The translations under genes and the position numbers were made by a program. The notes under the pieces were generated by a model. It was not told where the DNA came from, searched no databases, and saw nothing but the letters and a program-made list of their open reading frames with translations. From assembly GCA_030653355.1 (NCBI GenBank), contig JAURZN010000057.1:1-41058 (forward strand): DNA of 41,058 nucleotides, given 5' to 3'. The stretch comes from Gallionella sp. Its GTDB lineage: Bacteria > Pseudomonadota > Gammaproteobacteria > Burkholderiales > Gallionellaceae. Numbering within the stretch: position 1 is the first letter of the stretch; every line of letters begins with the position of its first letter. Of this stretch, positions 1 to 6,129 are shown one piece after another.

Positions 1-2279
1 GGCAGACCGACACGCTGTGCGAACTGTCCTCCCGCGAATTACTCGACCGGGTTGGTCAGGTGTTTGGCGACAAGGAGGGGCTGGACCGTTCGCAGGAAGC
101 GCGCCAGCTTCGGGCCCACACCGCGCGCGAACTGGATGCGGTGCAAAACCAGCTCGAAGCGCTGGCCAACAGTCTGGAGCGGCACGAGCAAAAAGTGAAT
201 CGCTACCTCGAATGGCATAAGTTGAACGAGGAAAATACCTTGCTGGCCTCTGAAACACGCCCGCGTCTGGAGCATTATTTGCTGCAACAAGAGGCTGCGA
301 GTGCGGCGCACACGCTGCACAGCCTGCGTCGCGACTGGCGCGCAAAACGCGCCGAAAGGCACGCATGGGCACTGGATATACAGGTTGGGCAGCAAACCCT
401 GCAAGCCGCGCAACTGCGCAAACAGGCCGCGCATGAAAATGAACAGGCGCAACAACGCGCGTTGAATGCCCTGAACCGGGAGCTGGGCAACTGGGAAACC
501 GTCGTCAAACAGCATGAACAGTTGCTGCAACAGGCTGCCGACAGCGGCAAGGTGGCCGATGCCCGCGAGCTGGTGCAGCTGGAAAACGAGCGCGACCAGC
601 GGCGTTTACGTATCGCCGAACTGGAGCAGCAGCAGCGCACGCTGGACGAGACGCTGGAAAACCTCGCCGCAGGCCGACGTTCCGATCCCGCCGATGTCGC
701 CGCTTTCCGCCATGCTCTGAGCAGCGCCGGAATCGGACACGACATGCTCACCGATCTGGTGGAAATCATCGACCCTACCTGGCAGGCGGCGGTGGAAGCG
801 GTACTCTCGCCGTTTGCGCATATCGTGCTGCTGGGCAAAGACAAGGATGCAGAGGCCGCTATGGCGCTGGGCGAGAAGCTGCGCTACCGCCATTTCATCG
901 TGCCGGAGCGCACGCAACCCGGCCTGGCACCGCAAGGCTCATTGATGGAAGTGGTGCAGTTTACAAAACCCGTGCCGGAATGGTTGTTGCGCCTGCTGGA
1001 GCGCATACGCCGGGTCGAAGATGTGAATGCCGGGGCCAGATTGCCGCGCGGTGAAGACTGGATCACCCGTCAGGGCTATCTGCGCGAGCGTCGCGGCGGG
1101 CGTTTTGCCGCGCCGGAGCAGGCGCGTTTTGGCAAGGCCAGACTGGAATCCTTGCGACAGCAACGCGCCGACCTGGAAAAAGCCTTGGCTCCGCAACGTC
1201 TGCAACGCGACGAATTGACCACGCGCATCCGCAGTCTGCAGGCGCAACTGGCTGGCGTGAGCGCCAGCGCGCAACTGGCTACGCGCGCGGCGGAATTTGC
1301 CGAGGCACGACAAAATTACGATGTGCTGGTCATCAAACGTCGCGATAACGGCGTGTATCAGGCGCAACAGGACCGCGAACAGGCCGATGAGGCTGTCGTT
1401 GCGGCACAGGGCGCGCTGGAGAAAATCCGCCTGATGATGCAACGTCTGGATAAGGACATTGCGGACAAGGAAAATCGTCCCGCGCGCGAAGAACAGATAC
1501 GACGCCTGCAACGCCTGCGCCATGACAGACAAATGATGCCCGTGGCCTGGCGTGATGCGGCTGCGAATCAGCAAATCGCCGAACTATGGCGTGACAGCAC
1601 CAACATTGAGAGGCGCCAGCACGAAATCGAGACGCGCTTCGCCGATGAATCCTGGGAGACCGATGCCAGTGTAGTGGCCTTGCGCGACAAGATACGCGAC
1701 GACTATCAGCGTCAGGAAAGCGACCTCTCTCTTCGCCGCCGCGACAACGAAATGGCGCGCAGCCAGACCGATGCGGCGCGCGAACAATACATCGCCGTGC
1801 TGCGTTACACCGTCAACCGTTATGTGAAGAATCTCAAGTCGCTGGGCGAGATGGCCGGTATCCGGGTCGAGCACGAACCGGTGATGCTGGCTGGCGACGA
1901 TATTGCGCTGGCGCAGGCAGGCCTGGCGGTGCGTTTCGATTTCGACGAGAAGGGTTTCATGGGCATGAACGATGGCGATGCCTCCGGCGGTCAGCAGGTG
2001 ATGAAATCGCTGGTGTTGCTGGTCGGACTGATGATGGAGGAATCACGTCCCGGCGGCTTCGTGTTCATCGACGAACCGTTCGCGCATCTGGATATCGTCA
2101 ACATCGAACGCGTCGCGTCCTTCCTTAAATCCACCCGCGCGCAATACCTGCTCACCACGCCGGTCACGCACAATGTCAATGTTTATGACCCTTCCATGCT
2201 GACGCTGGTGACTTCCAAGAAACGTGCCGGTGCAATCTGGGCGCCGCGTATCGTGGTGATGGTGCGTGAACGCGACTGA
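1..2279 (+). CDS. SMC-like coiled-coil ATPase, 3' part (JetC/MksB-like)
   Basis: The reading frame is open from base 3, so the start codon and the N-terminal Walker A head lie upstream; the GTG at 60 is only an internal codon. About 760 residues are visible. They run as a charged heptad-rich coiled coil (to about 690), a globular hinge-like segment (about 690-1110), a returning coiled coil (about 1120-1760) and a C-terminal ABC-type head. The head shows an SMC signature loop in the unusual form DASGGQQ (1977-1997), a Walker B motif GGFVFIDEP with a following AHLD D-loop (about 2050-2095), and a TPVTHN switch region. These are SMC/Rad50/MukB-class features. The stop overlaps the next gene by 14 bases. 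That gene encodes a Toprim-fold protein, so a Wadjet (JetC) or MksB role in recognising and removing plasmid DNA is inferred. The architecture is clear; the system assignment is moderate because the kleisin and KITE partners would be upstream. Confidence 0.8.
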   Translation, partial: QTDTLCELSSRELLDRVGQVFGDKEGLDRSQEARQLRAHTARELDAVQNQLEALANSLERHEQKVNRYLEWHKLNEENTLLASETRPRLEHYLLQQEAASAAHTLHSLRRDWRAKRAERHAWALDIQVGQQTLQAAQLRKQAAHENEQAQQRALNALNRELGNWETVVKQHEQLLQQAADSGKVADARELVQLENERDQRRLRIAELEQQQRTLDETLENLAAGRRSDPADVAAFRHALSSAGIGHDMLTDLVEIIDPTWQAAVEAVLSPFAHIVLLGKDKDAEAAMALGEKLRYRHFIVPERTQPGLAPQGSLMEVVQFTKPVPEWLLRLLERIRRVEDVNAGARLPRGEDWITRQGYLRERRGGRFAAPEQARFGKARLESLRQQRADLEKALAPQRLQRDELTTRIRSLQAQLAGVSASAQLATRAAEFAEARQNYDVLVIKRRDNGVYQAQQDREQADEAVVAAQGALEKIRLMMQRLDKDIADKENRPAREEQIRRLQRLRHDRQMMPVAWRDAAANQQIAELWRDSTNIERRQHEIETRFADESWETDASVVALRDKIRDDYQRQESDLSLRRRDNEMARSQTDAAREQYIAVLRYTVNRYVKNLKSLGEMAGIRVEHEPVMLAGDDIALAQAGLAVRFDFDEKGFMGMNDGDASGGQQVMKSLVLLVGLMMEESRPGGFVFIDEPFAHLDIVNIERVASFLKSTRAQYLLTTPVTHNVNVYDPSMLTLVTSKKRAGAIWAPRIVVMVRERD

Positions 2280-3453
2280 TGCCATTCTGATCGAGCCGCT
2301 GGACGGGCGTGCGCTGTGCAAACGCCGCCGTCGCCACCGCGCCGAAACGGCCACGCAACTGGAATTGATCCCGTCCGAATGGCGCGAACTGCTGATACGC
2401 TGGGTGAAACGCGGCGGCAACAGCCGCTACGAAACCCTGCTCAAGGATGCCGGAAAAACCAATCTGGTCATGGCCTCCGCCCTGCTGGAGTGGCTGCTGA
2501 AACAAGGCTGGGCCATCGTTATCGAAGAGCGCAAACTGGGCGAATGGTGGCCGCAATCCGTCGAACTGCGCAATCTGCCGCAGCTGCGCGGCGCTTTGGG
2601 CATCAGCGACCGGGAACAGGAAGCGCTGCGCTGGCAAACTTTGCGCGCGGAGTTGCATGCTCAATGTGGCGACTCGCTCGCCCCTGCCCTGTTAGCCCTT
2701 GACGAACTGCCCGTGCATCGCGCCCTCGCCCGACTCGATCTCATCGCAGCGCTGCAACGCTGGCATGAGGCGCAACAAAGCGGCACCCGCCGTGACTTTG
2801 CGCTGGCGGCGCGCGACGACACCAAAGGCATCAGCGAATCGGAATGGAACTGGCTGGAGCAGACGCTGGATCTGGCGGAATTTCGTATCGAACGTCACAC
2901 GCCCCTGCTGCTGATTTCGGCCACGTTGACCCTGAATCTGCCGCAGGGAGAACTCGATCTGGTCGCTTGTGCCGATTTTGCCGCGTTGACCCCTGTCACG
3001 CTGAAAAGCATTACGGCTGTTTCAGGAACGCTCAGATGCTGGCAACTGGTCGAGAACCGCACCAGCTTCGAGCGTGTCGCCCGAAAACGTGCGCCCGATG
3101 TCGGTGTGATCTGGCTGCCCGGCTATCCGCCGGGCTGGTGGTGCAATGCCGTCAGACGATTGCTGCTGCTCGCCCCTGCCCCGGCGCATATCGCCTGCGA
3201 CCCCGATCCCGCCGGAATCGCCATCGCCCTTAAAGCCGCAGAACTCTGGCAGGAACGAAGACTCGACTGGCTGCCGTGGAAAATGTCGGCGGGTGATCTG
3301 GCTGACTTGCGGGTGCGCAAGCCGCTGAGCGAGGTCGACAGGCTGCAACTCGCCGCGTTGCAAAAAGAGCATGTCCTGCCCGCCCCGCTGGCCGAACTGG
3401 CGGCATGGATGCTGGAACATGGGGAAAAAGGAGAACAGGAAGGGTTTATATAA
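2266..3453 (+). CDS. Toprim-fold protein, JetD/MksG-like putative nuclease
   Basis: A 395-residue protein starting at GTG 2266, inside the end of the SMC gene, which implies translational coupling. The N-terminal half is basic and helical and was not recognised. The C-terminal third has the layout of a DUF2220/DUF2399-type Toprim domain: a glutamate in an ENRTSF motif (E263), a hydrophobic strand ending VIWLPGYPPG, then DPDPAGIAIA (D312, D314), which matches the Toprim DxD followed by a small-residue helix. In Wadjet systems JetD is the topoisomerase VI-like subunit that cleaves DNA after the SMC complex has extruded a loop. Position, overlap and motif agree with that role. The protein is similar in size to known JetD proteins. 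The N-terminus resembles no domain I can name, so this may be a divergent subtype. An alternative is a Toprim protein of the TIGR02679 kind. Confidence 0.6.
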   Translation: MNATDAILIEPLDGRALCKRRRRHRAETATQLELIPSEWRELLIRWVKRGGNSRYETLLKDAGKTNLVMASALLEWLLKQGWAIVIEERKLGEWWPQSVELRNLPQLRGALGISDREQEALRWQTLRAELHAQCGDSLAPALLALDELPVHRALARLDLIAALQRWHEAQQSGTRRDFALAARDDTKGISESEWNWLEQTLDLAEFRIERHTPLLLISATLTLNLPQGELDLVACADFAALTPVTLKSITAVSGTLRCWQLVENRTSFERVARKRAPDVGVIWLPGYPPGWWCNAVRRLLLLAPAPAHIACDPDPAGIAIALKAAELWQERRLDWLPWKMSAGDLADLRVRKPLSEVDRLQLAALQKEHVLPAPLAELAAWMLEHGEKGEQEGFI

Positions 3454-3611
3454 ATGAGATTAATATACATGGCTATAATTATGATTAATAACTAAATTTA
3501 TCTACTTGTCGTGGTGCAAACTTAACCTTTCGAATCGGCGAATTCTTCAGCAGTCAATTGAATCCAAATAATCCATTGCCGGAATATCCCCTCCCCCATG
3601 CAGTGGGATAA

Positions 3612-3635
3612 CCAGCGACTTAGCTGGCGTTTTTT
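3612..3635 (+). terminator. Rho-independent terminator
   Basis: A perfect 5-bp stem CCAGC/GCTGG with a six-base loop is followed by CG and six T residues. It lies about 160 bases downstream of the Toprim gene stop on the same strand and probably ends that transcript. The stem is short, so strength is uncertain. Confidence 0.55.
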
Positions 3636-3784
3636 GTCAGCTTAGTCGAATGGCTAGTAGTTTTATCAGGGCTAGAGTGGGGGTAGGGGCCACTTTATAC
3701 GAAGCATATTTACATCAGGTGCAGTATAATTGCGCTGATTTATTTAATTGATTGACGCTCCAGTTGGGGCTTAGGAATACGATC

Positions 3785-3827
3785 GTTAATTTGCAGGTCG
3801 TAGATTCGAAGCCTGCTCGGGGAGCCA
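3785..3827 (+). pseudogene. tRNA-Asn 3' half (probable att-site remnant)
   Basis: From the GTT anticodon onward the sequence follows a bacterial tRNA-Asn: GTTAAT anticodon loop, the variable loop AGGTC (3795-3799), a T-arm with loop TTCGAAG whose flanks pair 4 of 5 (G-C, T-G, A-T, G-C, then an A-C mismatch), the 3' acceptor strand TCGGGGA, discriminator G and encoded CCA (3825-3827). Upstream of the anticodon loop the match fails: the anticodon stem does not pair, position 33 is C instead of T, and no 5' acceptor strand complementary to TCGGGGA is found. The piece therefore cannot be a working tRNA. A half that begins at the anticodon loop is what tyrosine-recombinase integration at a tRNA gene leaves at the far end of an island. 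A native-looking tRNA terminator follows. Confidence 0.6.
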
Positions 3828-3844
3828 GGCATAGCAAGCAATCA

Positions 3845-3871
3845 GGCCATCCTTTTAGGTGGCCTTTTTTT
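3845..3871 (+). terminator. Rho-independent terminator after tRNA-Asn remnant
   Basis: A GGCCA/TGGCC stem extended by a T-G and a C-G pair, with a short loop, is followed by seven T residues. It sits 17 bases after the CCA of the tRNA-Asn half, as expected for the original tRNA transcript terminator. Confidence 0.7.
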
Positions 3872-4007
3872 CGAGCGGATCAGTCCTTGACCGATGAGTT
3901 CAAGAACGACTCGGGCGCAAGACATGATCGCTGCTAAGCTGCTTTGACAGTCCAGAAGTCCAGCAGTGATCCCAGTGGGTTTCAACTAATATCAAGGAGC
4001 AATACCA

Positions 4008-4544
4008 GTGACCAATGCACAACGCAAAGCACTCAGCCGCATGGCTGAAATTAATTCATCAAGTAATGAACGCAAGCCTGAACCAACGCACAGCAGCGCG
4101 TTCTGTCCGCATGATGCAGGCGCGTATTACCTTGCGACGGTGGGGACTGCCGGCAAGATCATCACGCTATTCGCCGGGGAAATCGAGCCGCCCGTTTACA
4201 CCTACGCCATCACCACCATTTATTTTGAACAGGATTCCGATTCCGGCAAATGGTTTTGGTTTGATGGTACGGACAAGCTATCCCCACGCAAAAACCAGGA
4301 TGGTTGGCGTCTTGGCAGCAAGAAGTTATATGACACACGCGAAGGCGCAGAGGCTGAGCTTCAACGTGTGATGGAGAAAAACGGTGACCGGGTGACCAAG
4401 GTACATGACCTGCCAGACTGTATGACTAAACTGAAAAAGATTCGTAGTGCCCACCATCCAGACCGCAATAACCCCGATTCCGACCATGATCTCTATCAGT
4501 CTGTTATCGAGAAAATTGACAGGATGCGTGCGGTGAGTGTGTGA
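4008..4544 (+). CDS. Hypothetical protein with C-terminal J-domain-like motif
   Basis: A 178-residue soluble protein with no signal peptide or membrane segment. It starts at GTG 4008, supported by AAGGAG eight bases upstream. The central part (about residues 45-120) is rich in aromatic residues and glycine and was not recognised. The last 40 residues read as a short helix, an HPDRN motif within KKIRSAHHPDRNNP, a spacer and a second helix, as in helices II and III of DnaJ J-domains, where HPD stimulates the Hsp70 ATPase. Helix I is not obvious, so the J-domain may be degenerate. The gene stands alone, converges on glgA and lies just outside the tRNA-Asn half, so it may belong to the old chromosome or to island flank DNA. 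Function unknown. Confidence 0.6.
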   Translation: MTNAQRKALSRMAEINSSSNERKPEPTHSSAFCPHDAGAYYLATVGTAGKIITLFAGEIEPPVYTYAITTIYFEQDSDSGKWFWFDGTDKLSPRKNQDGWRLGSKKLYDTREGAEAELQRVMEKNGDRVTKVHDLPDCMTKLKKIRSAHHPDRNNPDSDHDLYQSVIEKIDRMRAVSV

Positions 4545-4556
4545 ACCACTTTTTGT

Positions 4557-4576
4557 ATTCCAGTCAAAGCGGGAAT
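4557..4576. repeat. Degenerate dRS3-like inverted repeat
   Basis: Twenty bases with ATTCC and GGAAT arms around a ten-base centre lie between the convergent ends of the 4008 gene and glgA. It matches the ATTCCC-N8-GGGAAT form seen at 31446 except for one arm base. There is no T run on either strand side, so it does not look like a terminator. Confidence 0.35.
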
Positions 4577-4586
4577 GGCAAATGCC

Positions 4587-6047
4587 CTACTCTACCCGCC
4601 CCAGCACCTTCATATACACCTCACGATAGGACTTTGCGCTGGATTCCCAGCTGAAATCCTTGGTCATGCAGTTCTTGCGCAGCATTTTCCATTTGCGCTG
4701 ATCGCGGTACAGTGCGACGGCGCGTTGTATCGTGACGAACAGATTTTCGGTCGTCATGCCGCTGAATACGAAGCCGCTGGCCGTGCCATCTTTCAGGGTT
4801 TCCGGGGTGCAGTCCACCACCGAGTCAGCCAGGCCGCCGGTATTGTGCACGAGAGGCGGTGTGCCGTAACGCTGGCTATAAAACTGGTTCAGGCCGCAAG
4901 GCTCGAAACGCGACGGCATGATGAATATGTCGATACCGGCTTCGATTTGATGCGACAGTCCTTCGTCAAAACCAATCATGACCGCAACCTTGCCGGGATA
5001 GCGTTGTGCCAGATCGCGTGCAGACTGTTGCATCTCGGGTTCGCCGCTACCCAGTATGACTAATTGGACGGGCAATTCCATTAAACGCGGCACTATTTCC
5101 AGCAGCAGATCCAGCCCTTTCTGATGCGTCAGACGACTGACCACGCCCAGCAAGGGCACGTCGGGATTAACCTCCAGCCCCATGCGGTTTTGCAGCGCCT
5201 GCTTGCAGACGGCTTTGCCCGTCATGCGCGTCGGACTGAAATGGCCGGGCAGGTATTTGTCGGTTTCGGGATTCCATTCATCCGTGTCGATACCGTTGAG
5301 TATGCCGGTGATATCTTCGCTGCGCACGCGCAGCAGGCCTTGCAGACCGAAGCCCAGTTCGTCCCCCTGAATTTCGCGCGCGTAGTTCGGGCTGACCGTG
5401 GTGATGTGATAGGCGTAATACAGTCCGGCCTTGAGAAAAGACATCTTGCCATAAAGTTCGATGCCATTGACATTGAAACTGGCCGGTGGCAGATGTAACA
5501 GCGCGACCTTGGCCGGACGGAAATTACCCTGAAAAGCGAGGTTGTGTATGGTGATGACGTTAGGCACTGCACCTTCGGCGACGCTCAGATAGGCGCCCGT
5601 CAAGCCGGTTTGCCAGTCGTTTCCGTGTACCAGATCGGGCCTCCAACTCAGCGGCGATGCGCTGCTGCCCAGCAGCGCGGCGATCCTTGAGAGCAAGCCA
5701 AAACGCAGCGCGTTATCCACCCAGTCATGCCCATTGGCATCCGCATAAGGGCCGCCTTCGCGCTGATACAAATCGGGGCAATCCAGCACCAGCAACGGTA
5801 CACCGCTTGCCATAATGCTGAATATCAGTCTTGATGGCGGGAAGCCGGGCAGATCGGCAAAGTTCGCAACCACTTCATTCGGGCCCAGTTGCGCCATTAC
5901 CTTGGGATAACCCGGCAGCAGCACGCGCACATCTATGTTCAGGGCACGCAAAGCCGCCGGCAGCGCCCCGCTGACATCGGCCAGGCCACCTGTCTTGATT
6001 AACGGGGCGATTTCGGATGTGACAAACAATACTTTGATTTCAGACAT
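4587..6047 (-). CDS. glgA: Glycogen synthase (ADP-glucose, GT5)
   Basis: Transfers glucose from ADP-glucose to the non-reducing end of a growing alpha-1,4-glucan in the cytoplasm. The 486-residue length is typical of bacterial GlgA. The N-terminus has the starch-synthase catalytic motif KTGGLADVSGALP (about residues 18-30), which binds ADP-glucose. The C-terminal GT-B half carries VSRLTHQKGLDLL and the PSRFEPCGLNQ motif with the catalytic Glu, followed by GTPPLVHNTGGLADSV. It begins at ATG 6047 with a weak AGGGA ribosome-binding site. It lies 82 bases downstream of a phosphorylase gene on the same strand, across a 7-bp tandem repeat, so the two are probably co-transcribed. Its partners glgC and glgB are about 20 kb away in this window. 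Confidence 0.96.
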   Translation of the reverse strand: MSEIKVLFVTSEIAPLIKTGGLADVSGALPAALRALNIDVRVLLPGYPKVMAQLGPNEVVANFADLPGFPPSRLIFSIMASGVPLLVLDCPDLYQREGGPYADANGHDWVDNALRFGLLSRIAALLGSSASPLSWRPDLVHGNDWQTGLTGAYLSVAEGAVPNVITIHNLAFQGNFRPAKVALLHLPPASFNVNGIELYGKMSFLKAGLYYAYHITTVSPNYAREIQGDELGFGLQGLLRVRSEDITGILNGIDTDEWNPETDKYLPGHFSPTRMTGKAVCKQALQNRMGLEVNPDVPLLGVVSRLTHQKGLDLLLEIVPRLMELPVQLVILGSGEPEMQQSARDLAQRYPGKVAVMIGFDEGLSHQIEAGIDIFIMPSRFEPCGLNQFYSQRYGTPPLVHNTGGLADSVVDCTPETLKDGTASGFVFSGMTTENLFVTIQRAVALYRDQRKWKMLRKNCMTKDFSWESSAKSYREVYMKVLGRVE

Positions 6048-6090
6048 TTCTTTTCCCTGCGTTATTTTTTACGGAAAACCGGCGCTGCCC

Positions 6091-6118
6091 TCAGCCCTCA
6101 GTCCTCAGTCCTCAGTCC
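6091..6118. repeat. Four-copy 7-bp tandem repeat (TCAGYCC)
   Basis: One TCAGCCC unit is followed by three identical TCAGTCC units in the glgP-glgA spacer, 12 bases from the phosphorylase stop and 44 bases before the glgA start on the minus strand. Head-to-tail short repeats of this kind change copy number by strand slippage. Here that would change the length of the intercistronic leader, not a reading frame. Confidence 0.85.
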
Positions 6119-6129
6119 AATTTAGCTTG

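Larger units (their letters stand above)
3454..4007 (+). other. Non-coding stretch with island junction features
   Basis: No convincing gene is present in these 554 bases. The left part (3454-3600) is AT-rich. It is followed by a hairpin terminator (3612-3635), a TATAAT hexamer with a GC-rich discriminator (3725-3735) but no good -35, the 3' half of a tRNA-Asn (3785-3827) and a second terminator (3845-3871). The last bases carry the AAGGAG ribosome-binding site (3994-3999) of the gene starting at 4008. A 25-codon minus-strand reading frame lies around 3600-3524, but nothing supports it as a gene. Confidence 0.6.

Noticed and set aside
3752-3827. A complete functional tRNA-Asn
   Set aside because: The 3' half matches tRNA-Asn but the anticodon stem does not pair, position 33 is not T, and no 5' acceptor strand complementary to TCGGGGA is present. 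A TATAAT upstream is probably coincidental.
4557-4576. Terminator between the 4008 gene and glgA
   Set aside because: The short hairpin is not followed by a T run in either direction; it fits a degenerate palindromic repeat better.
6091-6118. Start of a CRISPR-like array
   Set aside because: The units are contiguous 7-mers with no spacers; no cas genes and no longer repeats occur in the window.
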